Below are positions 45,499 to 56,819 of a stretch of DNA of 64,000 nucleotides, piece by piece. Position 1 is the stretch's first letter; each line of letters opens with the position of its first letter. The stretch is from Doryteuthis pealeii (Eukaryota > Mollusca > Cephalopoda > Myopsida > Loliginidae), in assembly GCA_023376005.1 (NCBI GenBank), contig CM042150.1, positions 76,024,111 through 76,088,110 of the forward strand, in the 5' to 3' direction. Below the pieces are notes generated by a model. The model had not been told where the DNA came from. It was given only the letters and a program-made list of their open reading frames with translations, and made no database searches. The translations under genes were made by a program, and so were the position numbers.

Positions 45499-45541
<43 letters not shown>
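45382..45541. repeat. Duplicated unit around (TA)n/(GT)n
   Basis: TGTCTGTGGATGACTATATATAT occurs at about 45382 and again at 45475. The first copy is followed by (GT)n, the second by about 45 bp of TA. Confidence 0.85.
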
Positions 45542-45544
<3 letters not shown>

Positions 45545-46612
45545 ATACAGCTGTCAAATTATATAATATAGCCATCATTTTTGACAGAACAGGTACCCTT
45601 AGATAAATAATTCATTTGTCTATGAATGATAATGTTTTGTTTAATTTATCATTCATTTTCTTTGAATCTTATCTAAGTAGTTGGACTCTGTTCAAAGAGA
45701 TGAATTTCATTTGTTTTTAATGATTATTAACCACATTGCTTCTTCCTGTCTTTGATGTCATACACATAACCATATCAGCCAAAAAATGTCCATTCTGCAC
45801 ATTAATTCCTCTTTCTCAAACCAATCAAATTCTAATTCATAATGCCTAACTTTATCTATTTTCATATTGTATCTTGTATACTTCACTAAGAATAAGAAGG
45901 GAGACATTTATTTTCTTGAATGTTAAACCTTTCTTGTATTAAACGAATCCTTTGCCTGTATTAAATCAAGCTGTCAAATAAATGAAAGTTATCAATTGTA
46001 ACTCGTTTAAAAAAAGAAGAAAACAAGGTAAAATGGAGGTGCAGTTGGGCTTCACCATCTTTTGAATTTAAAAGTCAAAGTTGCAATTAACCTCATTGGC
46101 TTAATCAACAAAAATTTGTAACTCATGATCCATTTTTTTTAGGCAGAGATGGATGTTAGTTTAAGTTTCAATGGGATCTTAATCTTTATTATTTTTTCCA
46201 ATGCATGATGTCTTTGCTGGTGAATTGAATGAGTTTTGATAAAAAAAAAACAATTAGAAGAGGAAGAATAATGCCAATCAACATTATTAACAATAAAGAT
46301 TGTATCTATTACAAGCAGATGCAGCAAACTGGCACAAAAGGAGTACAAATGTAGACATAATGGAAAGGTGGTCCACTGGGAATTGCGAAAGAAATTAAAA
46401 TTTGGCCACACTAACAAATGATATATGCACAAACCATAATCTTTCCTAGAAAAGGAGAGGCAAAAAATTCTCTGGGACATCATGAAAAGGTGAAATTCTA
46501 GAATTGCAGTTACTTTAGATGAAGATATTGAGTTAAGTTTTCTGATCGAGAATTTGTCATATCTTTCTAATTCACTGGGTTTCAACTACCACTTAACTAA
46601 TTCTGCAAACCA
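45542..46612. other. No recognisable feature
   Basis: The 148-codon minus frame 46585-46139 is Ser/Phe/Leu-rich without any recognised domain, and has no similar sequence elsewhere in the window. I treat it as chance. Confidence 0.35.
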
Positions 46613-47265
<653 letters not shown>

Positions 47266-47269
47266 TTTT

Positions 47270-47495
47270 GGTTTCTTTGTTTAATGGCATATCAATCTTC
47301 ATAGGTTATTTTATGCCAAAGCCATCCTTGTAGAAGACCAGTAGTGGTACTATTTAACCATAGCTGGAGGGAATGAGGAAATTCATCCCTTTCCCAAGGG
47401 TATTAGTCTGAAAGTGAAAGTAATACTGCAAATGGAGTTTGAACTATTTTACTACAATGCAGTCCAGCACATTAGCCACTACACCATGGGAACTC
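47270..47495 (-). mobile_element. SINE-D, near full length
   Basis: Left end TTTAATGGCATATCAATC, GTTATTTTATGCCAAAGCC. Body AGAAGACCAGTAGTGGTAC, CATAGCTGGAGGGAATGAGG, CTTTCCCAAGGGTATTAG. Head at right: GCACATTAGCCACTACACCATGG. The minus-strand A box reads GGTGTAGTGGCTAATG. Confidence 0.72.
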
Positions 47496-47571
47496 TCCAG
47501 ACATGGATAGAAATGAAAAGACTCAGATAGCTAGATCGATATGAAAAAATTATCATAGAGATAGAGAGAAA

Positions 47572-47573
<2 letters not shown>

Positions 47574-47619
<46 letters not shown>
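47574..47619. repeat. (AT)n microsatellite
   Basis: About 23 units. Confidence 0.95.
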
Positions 47620-47623
<4 letters not shown>

Positions 47624-47877
47624 GTCCAGCTGAAAACACCGGGTAGCCGCCACAAGAACCTCACAACACGGTCAATCGAAGGGATGTAGTCGTCCCAAAA
47701 ATTTACCCGGTTAAATAAATGAAACTCAAAACAAACTAGAGGCTTCAGATATTTATTCCTCAACTACCATATTACGCTAACAATATTAGCATAATAAGTA
47801 CGTTAATGCTTCACCCTCAGCCCAAACCTAGTATAAGTATCTCCTAAAACGGATACAAATACTAACATTCACCTCAA

Positions 47878-47882
<5 letters not shown>
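47620..47882. other. Less AT-rich unclassified block
   Basis: GGGTAGCCGCCACAAGAACC and GGGATGTAGTCGTCCC stand out from the flanks. Probably part of a transposable element, but nothing matches it in this window. Confidence 0.35.

Positions 47883-47914
<32 letters not shown>
47883..47914. repeat. (TA)n microsatellite
   Basis: Sixteen units. Confidence 0.95.
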
Positions 47915-47922
<8 letters not shown>

Positions 47923-48362
47923 AGTACAGGCTTTTTGTTCCACAGCATTGTGATGTATTGATTGCAACCCCTCTTGGCACTTTGGATAACAGATGCATCA
48001 AACATTCATAAAGCCATAATTGATAGGTGACAAGGAAAAGACTATGACTATAAGTAAATAGTAAGAAAGCATGGGAACAGAGAAACTTGAAAGATATGAA
48101 TTCTAGAGCAACTTTTGTAGAATAGTTTAGACTTGAGTGAAACTGCACCTCCATTATTAGAAATAAACGTGAGTAGATTTTGCGATCAACATGTCTGTCA
48201 TTTCTTTCAAACATCAGGATCATGACACATCCTTTGCAAGACACCTAAAGCTGTTCTGTTGATGGGTTATAAGGATATTTACATTCAAAATACAGAGGCA
48301 TTCTGCTTTTGAGCTTTGTAATTCCTTTTAAATATCAACATCCCAATTTACAGTGTTTCTTG

Positions 48363-48562
48363 ATATTAGTGTAACAGTTATTGTCATAGGAAATGAAATC
48401 AGATACTCAAATCCTAGAAGAGGTTGTTTATGTTTCCCTTTGTGCTAATGTCCTTGGGAAAGGCATGCATCTATCTGTTCTCCCTTCAGCTATGAGTAAA
48501 TAGTAAGGCAGACTGGTTCTTTAATCTTGGTAAAGTAATTGGTTTAGGAGAAGCAAAACTCT
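48363..48562 (+). mobile_element. SINE-B, 5' part of a split copy
   Basis: AGTGTAACAGTTATTGTCATAG (A-box region), TACTCAAATCCTAG (eroded B box), CTTCAGCTATGAGTAAATAG, GGTTTAGGAGAAGCAAAACTC. The sequence then departs from SINE-B until 49020. Confidence 0.68.
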
Positions 48563-49019
48563 TACTCCATGCAGGGTTACATTCTTTATTTGCCACAGTT
48601 CTTCCATTGTGGCATTGCAAGCAGCCATATAAAAATGGAAAGACTAAAGTCAAAGATCTTTTTCCACCCTCTGTCATCAAAAGAACATGAACCAGTTGAA
48701 TCTTCTGTCCATAGGACAGGGGGAGCTTTGAACTCCCAACCTCAAGCCACATGGCATGCAAGACCATGGTTTACATGTAAGCATTATACTTTACTCTATA
48801 CCAGTAACACTCAAGTCTTTACCTATGAAAGACTCTTATCCTATAAGAATATATCTATACACATATGTATAAGCTCTTCTTTGTATTATTCTATCCTGTT
48901 TTATATTCTTCTATTAAATTTTGCTCAGGAAATTTATTTGTTATTATTTTTGTGATGCATTGTTTTATATATTTACTTGGTATGAGAAAACAATACTGAA
49001 CCAACTATCATTCTTCTAC
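48563..49019. other. About 455-bp insert inside SINE-B
   Basis: Interrupts SINE-B between its GGAGAAGG-type and GACCTTGTG-type blocks. Contains an internal palindrome GGGAGCTTTGAACTCCC at 48721-48737. The overlapping frames 48569-48955 and 48767-48486 have no domain. Confidence 0.45.
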
Positions 49020-49128
49020 ATCCACTTAAAAATTGACCTTGTGTTGCATCTGAGGAAAACTCTTATTCAACTTACAAATTGTTGTTATTACACATCTTGC
49101 CATGGCAGGGGGGTTGGGTAAATACATA
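49020..49128 (+). mobile_element. SINE-B, 3' part of the split copy
   Basis: CACTTAAAAATTGACCTTGTG, TTGCATCTG...GGCAGGGGGGTTGGGTAAATAC completes the element begun at 48363; it has a further insertion of about 50 bp. Confidence 0.6.
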
Positions 49129-49659
49129 CAAAACTTGCTGTTCGGCTGTGTTATTTCATAACACTGTATAATAAAAAATTATTAATAGGACAAAAACATG
49201 GGAAATACAAATCAGTCAAACAGCACTTATAATAAAGCCAAGTTTTATTAATTTGGGAGCAGTGGCAAACCTTTATCATAATTGAGCTCAAAATGGAAGC
49301 TATAAGTGAGGAAATGAATTCCGCATCTTTAGAATTAAATAAACAAGTTACTGAGTGTTAATAAAAATAGTTTCCTTGGATTAGTGATCAGTTTATTTTT
49401 CGAGATGAAATTTTGATTGCCTTGACTCTGGAAATTACTGATTAGAATATTGATGTCTTAATAATTAGCCTTTTTCATTAGGGTTCATTAAATTGATTAA
49501 TGGAGAAACTGATTAATTTGTTGTAGTTTCTGCAGAGAAGGTGAGATGATAAAATACAAAAGAAATCAAAGAACTAAACTAGCGGAATGATTTTAATCTT
49601 GGATCAGAATCAGGAGTTTATAAAATCCTTAGAAAAAGCATAAACCCAAGAACTCATGC

Positions 49660-49815
49660 TCATTTATAAGAATGGCAGGAATCTATCTGTCCTATCAGCT
49701 ATCAGATAAATAGAAGGGCAGACTGGTTAGGCCACAAGTCTAGGAGAAGGAAAGCTTTAAATTTAGATTCCACTTAAAAATTGACCTTGTGTCACATCCT
49801 GCCCATTTTGGGTAA
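49660..49815 (+). mobile_element. SINE-B, 5' truncated
   Basis: AGAAGGGCAGACTGGTTAGGC, CAAGTCTAGGAGAAGGAAAG and AATTGACCTTGTGTCACATCC. Confidence 0.68.
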
Positions 49816-50577
49816 ATATATATATGAATTCTGATTAAATTTGATAAGGAATCTGTATTCAAAATTCTTCTTTTGAATATACATTTATTTAAAATCTATT
49901 AAACTTTAATTATCTTGCAAACAAGCTTTAATTTGTTTAGAGTATCTGCTGTTCTTAAGTGGTCACCAATCTAAGTACTGAACAGGATCATTGTATCTTA
50001 ACTTTAGTGGATGGAAGGAAACAAGTGCTTTTAGAACGACTTGACAATGATCATGAAGTGATATATGTGTACATAAAGATAATTTATAATCAATGATTAT
50101 AAAACATTTGGTTGGTCATGAAACTATCAATAATGATATCAAATTAAATATAATGTTTTAATTGCAGCATTTAATCTTTCTTTGGCCAATGATCATTGAG
50201 TCCAGTGGTAGGATTTAGAAAACATTTTAATTTTTATTTTGGTTGGAAGATCTCAATCTATTTTGACAATAATGAAGAAAAGAGATCAAACATTGGATGA
50301 ATTTTCTTCTTATTTGAATCTGACAAGATTTTAAAAGTTCTTATTTCATCTGACTACCTGCAAAATACAATCATATTACTTGTCCCATGCACTTTCAAGT
50401 TTTGGGTGCTGAACACCTTTCTCTTAATAGAATGATCTGAAAGAATTAAACAAAGTTCTGCATGAGTTTGAATATGTTGGGTGCTAGATTTCTTTTTGTA
50501 AATTTTGTAAACTCAGGGACAGGGGTATCTGCAGACCAAGAAGTTAAGTTTTCAAAGTGTTAAGCTAAATTATTCAA
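49816..50577. other. No recognisable feature
   Basis: AT-rich; no open frame above 60 codons. Confidence 0.4.
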
Positions 50578-50825
50578 TTTTTAGCTCAGTCGGTAGAGCA
50601 TTCAGCTAGGAATCACTAGATTCCAGGTTCGATACCGGCCCTCACCAACTCAGCATATGAGTAGCACAGGGATCTATGCAGTAAAGTGAGGAGTTGATGG
50701 TAGGTGTGCTGTTCCACCTCATACACCAAAACAATCTTCTTGGACTAGCACTAGTGAAAAGGGGTTAGACTCCTTTGCTGTCTGGCTGATACCGACTTTA
50801 GGCCACTCCGACGACTTTACTTTAT
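50578..50825 (+). mobile_element. SINE-A, near full length
   Basis: TTAGCTCAGTCGGTAGAGC (intact A box), CAGGTTCGATACCGGCCC (B box), GAGTAGCACAGGGATCTATG, TTGATGGTAGGTGTGC, TTGGACTAGCACTAGTGAAA and GGCTGATACCGACTTTAGGC. Confidence 0.88.
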
Positions 50826-51071
50826 TTACCCAAAACCTCTGTCATAAACAGAATATGACACAAGGCCAATTACACTGGTTGCCTATACTTTCAAGGCATT
50901 ATAGATTGTAAAATCTTTCTACATTGGTTAGCATGCTTTTGTTCAATAACTTTTTCTTTAAATTTTCCCTAGACGTCTTTGTTTCTTTTATTTTAATTAT
51001 TTATGAAATTTTTGGCAGTTATATTGCGAATGCCACACAACAAAGAGATAGATTCTTATTGAAAATACAAA

Positions 51072-51688
51072 TCTATTAATAATGGAGATTCGTTTCGGTT
51101 TTTGTCTGTAACAAAAATGACGTCACTGCCTATGTCACAATTACCAAAGTCGCCAGTACATAGAATAAAGAACAATCATTAATAATAAAATAGATATAAG
51201 CAATTCTTTATAATTCAATGTTTGAATCCTTTCAATTGTAATAAATAAACTATATATTATTTAAATAAATAAAATATATAAACTATGAAATTAATTAGAA
51301 AATTGTATTACTTTAAATGGAAAAAATTATTTGCCAAATTTGTAATCCATTTAAAAAATTATTTTTCAATCTCGCCCTTTTTCAGTCACAATAAGTTAAC
51401 TTAAAGTTTACAAATAAATAAATACCTAGGATTTTGTGTAAAATTTATGTGCAAAATATTAAAAATAATTATTTAATTAATAATTAATAGATGCACGCAA
51501 CATATTATTTGAGGGGAACAGGACTAAGTTTCCATTTCAAATTGCTAATTTTTTTTACTCCTTTAATAAATTTAATGATTTTGCTTACTTATGATAAAAA
51601 CCCTCAGACATCGAATTTTTAACTGCCTCAGACAATATCTTTTAAAAATTAATTTTTACACCACCCGGAGGGTGTTTTTTTGTGCTAG
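51072..51688 (+). mobile_element. Non-autonomous Helitron (HEL), copy 4, textbook termini
   Basis: A precedes TCTATTAATAATGGAGATTC at 51072. At the 3' end the hairpin CACCC-gga-GGGTG (51662-51674) is followed by 10 nt and CTAG (51685-51688), then T. That is the complete Helitron layout with A|T insertion site. The 5' part shares GTCTGTAAC and TATGTCACAATT with HEL copy 2. 617 bp, no Rep/helicase coding. Confidence 0.88.
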
Positions 51689-51840
51689 TCCAACAAATAA
51701 TGCAGATTCATTTATGGAATTATTTCTTTTTATATACATTTGGAATTATATATTTAGCTTGTCTAACAAAAACTTAAGTAATATTTTTTTTAAATTTACA
51801 AACTTCATTGAAAAAGTGAAACTATTTTTACACTTCCTAG

Positions 51841-52323
51841 TTGCAAGTAGGAGACAATGGCGGGGATGAAGGTTGTAAACAATTTACTAAACTTCTCATG
51901 GACATAGCCAAAAAAAGAGTTTATTTGACATTAAAAATGTGAAATTCTTACATGACAAAAACTTCAAAATCCTATTAATCTACTAAACGAATTGAAAAAT
52001 CAAAAAGTAATCAGCGTAGAAAACGTTAAGGCACTGAAAGAAACAGTTGAAATATGCATGAATGGAAATCCTACACTCTTAGATATGATAGATCAATTTC
52101 AAACATCCGCTCAGTCAAATACCAATTCTACTTCTTCAGATGAAATTGAAACCGTCACTGATGCGTTTGGGAATCTTTCTTCAACAGTTCCAGGATCTCA
52201 ATACAAATTTAAATACCTTTTGAAATTAGCTGATCATATAAAAGAAGATGACTTTAAAACCATGAAATATATTCTGATCATTTAACCAATCTAAAAAGCT
52301 TGAAAAGCTCTGCTCTAACCTGA
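51841..52323 (+). pseudogene. Tandem death-effector-domain (DED) relic, caspase-8/FLIP-prodomain-like
   Basis: Three frames join into one DED-like reading. 51841-51920 gives KQFTKLLMDIAKK (helix 1). After a shift near the A run at 51910-51916, 51924-51967 gives FDIKNVKFLHDKNFK (helices 2-3). After a second shift, 51971-52285 gives NPINLLNELKNQKVISVENV, then KALKETVEICMNG and LLDMIDQF (helices 4-6). A Ser/Thr-rich linker and a second domain start follow: YKFKYLLKLADHIKEDDFKT. A third shift near 52270 leads to SDHLTNLKS and a stop at 52321. Known family: DEDs recruit caspases in death signalling. The ORF frame at 51992 begins on TTG inside the domain, so it is not a true start. A splice-acceptor-like TTTTTACACTTCCTAG ends at 51840, so a damaged exon is an alternative to a retrocopy. 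Confidence 0.62.
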
Positions 52324-52564
52324 AATTATACATGTAAAACAAAATGGACCTGGGAGAGTTCAAAATAAAAATCCAACAATAAATCAGGTTAGGTAGGCAT
52401 AGCCTCTTTTTTTTTCAGTTTATTTTTCTTAATTAGGATAGAATGAAGTAAAATTTTAAAATCTTTAGTCTCATGAAAAATATTTGTAAAAAGTAGTTTT
52501 GTTCCCTGAAATTATTAAGTGCATTGCTCCAATAGATCTTTCTATACTTTTTGCTGGGTTATGG

Positions 52565-52566
<2 letters not shown>

Positions 52567-52640
<74 letters not shown>
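52567..52640. repeat. Compound (AC)n(AT)n microsatellite
   Basis: About 21 AC units followed by about 16 AT units; His-Thr and Ile-Tyr frames over it are artefacts. Confidence 0.95.
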
Positions 52641-52642
<2 letters not shown>

Positions 52643-52649
52643 AGATGTG

Positions 52650-52915
52650 TGGTGAGATGGTTAGAGTCAATGACACAAATTCAGATCCTGAACAAGGCTG
52701 TTTGCATTTCACATTATGCTAATAGCATTGGGAAAGACATGAATCCAACTATTCTCCCTTCAGCTAAGGGTAAATAGTCGGGTGGACTGTGTTCTTTAAC
52801 CTTAGTTAGGCATCCAGTCTAGGAGAAGGAAAACTCTGAATTTAAAGCTGTTAAACTCCGCTTAATAAATTGACCTTATGTCACATCCTGCTCATGTGGA
52901 GGGTTGGTAAATATA
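52650..52915 (+). mobile_element. SINE-B, near full length
   Basis: GGTGAGATGGTTAGAGTCAATG (head), AATTCAGATCCTG (B-box region), CTTCAGCTAAGGGTAAATAG, GTTCTTTAACCTTAGTTAGG, TCTAGGAGAAGGAAAACTC, TTGACCTTATGTCACATCC and GTGGAGGGTTGGTAAATAT. Confidence 0.8.
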
Positions 52916-52916
52916 C

Positions 52917-52941
52917 ATATGTATATATATATATATATATA
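52917..52941. repeat. Short (TA)n
   Basis: TA units joining the SINE-B tail to the LINE 3' end. Confidence 0.85.
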
Positions 52942-52944
52942 CTG

Positions 52945-53068
52945 CTGGGGTGCTCTGGGTTAGTGGTAATGATGCTTTGGCCCCAAAACCATGCCTGAAC
53001 CCAGAGTCATCATCTGATGAAGGCTTTGTTGGTTGCAATGCTACTGTGTAAATAGCAGTATGAAGATT
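52945..53068 (+). pseudogene. LINE 3' terminal fragment
   Basis: TGGGGTGCTCTGGGTTAGTG through ACTGTGTAAATAGCAG is nearly identical to the minus-strand sequence at 27150-27292. It encodes the same C-terminal GNDALAPKPCLNPESSSDEG and stops in the same place. Strong 5' truncation. Confidence 0.8.
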
Positions 53069-53189
53069 ATTATTTTATCAGGGGAAATGGAAATAAATTT
53101 GATGGTTTGCAAATATATAAGATTTGAAAAAACAAGGTATTCTGAGGGTAATAATAATATCCTCTTCTGAATATCTTCTGATATTTTTC

Positions 53190-53196
<7 letters not shown>

Positions 53197-53260
<64 letters not shown>
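53197..53260. repeat. Compound (AT)n(GT)n microsatellite
   Basis: About 45 bp of AT followed by nine GT units. Confidence 0.95.
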
Positions 53261-53291
53261 ATGAGATGTTCACTCTGCATCCCCCTTGAGT

Positions 53292-53495
53292 CGTAATGTA
53301 GACATTTGACAGACAAGGTTAAAGGTTATTTTTGATTGAAACCAACAGTCTGCCCTACTATTTTCATTCAGTTGAGAGGAGAACATATAGATTCATGCCT
53401 TTCCTAAGAGCATTAGTGCAAAATGAAATGCAAATAGTCTTGTCTATGATTTGAATTGGGGGTCACTGATTCCATTTCCTATAAATTCCTAAAAG
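53292..53495 (-). mobile_element. SINE-B, diverged
   Basis: GACAAGGTTAAAGG, CAGTCTGCCCTACTATTTTC, GATTCATGCCTTTCCTAAGAG, ATTAGTGCAAAATGAAATGC and GATTTGAATTGGGGGTC follow inverted SINE-B. Confidence 0.68.
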
Positions 53496-54199
53496 TATCT
53501 GAATAATTTACTTGAAAAATGTTTTTACTATAATGAACCAAACAAGTTTGCCAGATCTAACTTGCTAAAATCTAGACTTTTCCATGACGGCAGACCAAAC
53601 ATATTTACTGATTGATGTGCTTTTCTGAGTAGTACATTATAATGAACAAGGTACACTGCAAGCTTTTAAAAGTTTTATGAATATTATCATAGCAAATATC
53701 TGACCTTTTAAACTCTGAGCTTTCCTCCTCTACCATGCGATAGATCCCTTTGCCCTTGGCTCCCAGTGGGAAAAAAAAATTAATTAATTTGGCAAGGCTT
53801 TTGAATAAATGCATATTTAGAATTTACTAAGCTTTACATTATCTGGCAAACAGACCCTAGGTTTTTCAGAGTTTTATGATTACTAGCATTGCAAGTATTT
53901 AATCTTTAGAACCTTGAATCCCTTTCCTACTTGTGCCTATGAACCCCTCCACCTAGGCTGCCTGTGTACATGTACTTTTAAACAACAGCACAAATACTGA
54001 CCATTTGCTTTCAAAGGATAACTAAAAAAAAAGGAGATAACAAAATAACTTACTAATTAACTTTGTGTATTCAAAATGTAATTATATCACATAATTAGCT
54101 TAAAAGCCACACTATTGCATGGCAATTAAACTAGCTCCTTTTGAGGGCTCTTGATTGCATCTTAGGCCCAACAATAACATTTTATACATTAAGTAATAC
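53496..54199. other. No recognisable feature
   Basis: A 69-codon minus frame at 53605-53814 has no domain; a short patch AACCCCTCCACCTAGGCTGCC at 53942 is less AT-rich. Confidence 0.4.
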
Positions 54200-54445
54200 A
54201 TATTAAATTTTATTGAACAAAATTATTTTTATTGCCAAAAATCATATAAAAAATTGTTGAACACAATCACAGTAATGAAAACTTGGGAATCCAAAATGTC
54301 TTGATTGTATGTCTGGATCAGCCTTCAAAGTTTAATTTGCTCATGGAGTCAGCCTGATTCCAAAATGGTATGATATGTTGGGCTATGGCCTCTAGGAGTA
54401 AAGTTGAAAAATATGTCACCCTAACACATTGACACTTACTTTGAT
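54200..54445. repeat. Dispersed repeat R2, copy 2
   Basis: TCACAGTAATGAAAACTTGG, GGAATCCAAAATGTC, TTTAATTTGCTCATGGAG, GATTCCAAAATGGTATGATA and GTTGGGCTATGGCCTCTAGG match 4021-4260 on the same strand. Confidence 0.65.
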
Positions 54446-55907
54446 TATTTTAGATAAATCCACAAAAAAAACCATTAGTAGCCCAAGCAAACCAGGCTTA
54501 TTCTAAAAGTAGTTCTAAAAGTCATAAGTGGTGAAATTCAAAATTTAATAGCACTGGGATTTCAAAGTAGCCCAATTCATTACATTTTACACAATCTGAT
54601 ATATAAGACACTTATCATTATGATGTCATTGCAATATCTGAATTGAGAAAGTTTTAAGATAAACCATAGAATTCTCTTTTTATGGTAACAGACCACATGT
54701 GTAGCCAGAGAGAAGGTATCAGGAAAGCAAGAGGCTATTTGGCATTATTATATCAAGGAAAGAGAACTTTATGCATTCGGACAGCAGAGATTCCAAAAGA
54801 GAGACTTTGATAAGTTGTTCACTTGGTGTGAACTACATATAGAAAGTGATATATGAGTAGTCATATATATATACACAGAAATGGATGAACCTTATTTTCC
54901 TACAATTATATTTTTTCACACCAGCAAATACTTTTATTTTAAAATACAGTGTTCCAGGTTGATATGAGAATAAAACAAATTTTTATATAATATATTCATG
55001 TTTTTAAATCAAAAATATTGTAATGCAACCACAGTTCACAACATTTTCATTGGCAGTTATTTTTTGGATGATATCTATTACCTCCAGGAATTACTCAATG
55101 AATAGGATGCATCTCATGGAAAAAAAAATTATTAAAAAATCCTCAAAAACACTTCCTGGCAAATTCTCAACCAAAGATTCGGAAATACCTCCAGACTTTA
55201 GACACACCATCAACATGACCTTAACTACTTTTTAATCTAAAATCTTGTACTATTTTTAAAGTTTTGATGAGAGCCAAGATCATGCTATTACAGTACAATT
55301 TGCTCTTGAGCAGTTAAAGAAAAAAAAAAGGAAAACAAGAGAAAAAAAGTTTCTTTATTACCTAAAGGTACTTAAGATTCAAACAGATATCTATGACTTC
55401 ATTTGAGTTTCATTCATAAATTATTATCTCACCCATCCTAAAAATGCATTCACTCAGATATATTTCCAGACTTTAGATACACTAAATAACAATACAAGTG
55501 TCATAGAACATTACACATTGTTGTTACTTTATCTTTTAAACATCATTAACGAGCAGAGTTTGCTTTAAATATGATAGAATTATTTACACATGAATTGGTA
55601 TTTTTGCTAAGGAAAACACATATGAGAAAGTAAAAAAATATAAAATATAAAATAAAACAAGGAAAATAGTTATTATTTCAAATAATATACAATTCTTCCT
55701 CAAATGTAAATACAAAATAAGAAAAATCAGATTTATAAGTATAGAGATGACTATTGTAATAATTTCATTGATCTTATTTTTTTATAATATATTTAATTAG
55801 ATTTTTATTGGTAAAGATACTACACGTAAATCAAAGAAGTTATGAGTAGACAAATAGAAAAGGTCACTGATAGTTCATGGTAATTTATGCTAATAATAAT
55901 GATGAAG
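54446..55907. other. No recognisable feature
   Basis: AT-rich; the 70-codon frame at 55023-55235 lacks domain or context support. Confidence 0.4.
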
Positions 55908-56000
55908 CTTCTTCTTCTTCTTCTTCTTCTTCTTCTTCTTCTTCTTCTTCTTCTTCTTCTTCTTCTTCTTCTTCTTCTTCTTCTTCTTCTTCTTCTTCTT
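55908..56000. repeat. (CTT)n microsatellite, about 31 units
   Basis: Uninterrupted CTT for about 93 bp: a homopurine/homopyrimidine mirror tract. Confidence 0.97.
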
Positions 56001-56264
56001 CAGTGGGGGGTAACAAATCTCATGAGTAACCATGCTTTCTCAAATACCATAATATACAAGAAGTGAGATTTTTGGTATTCATAAACTTTTGATATATTTA
56101 TATATAAAGTCTCACCCCTCACTTAAAAAATACATCTCATATGAAAATCCAGTAGATATTTTATTAACAAAGGTAACTTTTTAAGGAGGTGATATTCATA
56201 AATAAACCTGTAAGTATTTGTTTACAGAGGCTTACAAGTATACTATATGATGGCTTACTAAACA

Positions 56265-56545
56265 AGTTGTGTTAAAAAAGTATTGAAACTAAAGCTGTAT
56301 TTACAAAAGCAGAAATGATCAATGAATGAAATATCAATTTCCTTCAAAATAGTCCTCTTGACTTTCAGCACTGTTATTCCAATGGGTTTTCATTTGTTGA
56401 AGCATCTGTTGATATGACATAAAGCTGTGGTGTTGTATTTGTTTTAATAACCTCTAAATCCACAAATTTTACCCATGAGACACATTTTAAGTTTGGGAAA
56501 CCAGAAAAAGTCACATGGAGCTAAATCCAGTGAAAGTGAAGTGTT
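56265..56545 (-). pseudogene. Mariner transposase C-terminal fragment
   Basis: On the minus strand GAT TTA GCT CCA TGT GAC reads DLAPCDFFWFPKLK. This is the hallmark third catalytic-Asp block of mariner DDD transposases (Asp codon at 56527-56525). In a shifted frame QQMKTHWNNSAESQEDYFEG follows, the usual mariner C-terminus. The end near 56268 (AACACAACTTG on the minus strand) is probably close to the element end. Confidence 0.75.
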
Positions 56546-56819
56546 ATGTACTTACATAATTCTGTATTTCACCAAAAACTGCTGTTCAAAAAGTAGTGAG
56601 ACTGCTGATAAAAAAGTAACAAGAATGGGCATTGACTCATATAGACAAATCCTAGATGCCTAGACTGCAGTGTAGACATTTAGGCATTATCACTTTATTA
56701 TATAAGTTGCTCAGATATGCACATTTTCATTTTAATCTTAAATTTCTAGAAATTCAAACTATCTGTCTTGATACTTTTCTTTTTTACCCCACTTCATATG
56801 GTAATCAGTTTTAGAATGA

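Noticed and set aside
46139..46585. 148-codon minus-strand open frame
   Set aside because: Longest non-repeat frame in the 45-47 kb region, but no recognised motif. Composition follows the local AT bias, and single-exon context is not credible without transcript data.
48569..48955. 128-codon open frame
   Set aside because: Overlaps the insert and the split SINE-B; overlapping antisense frame of similar length, no domain.
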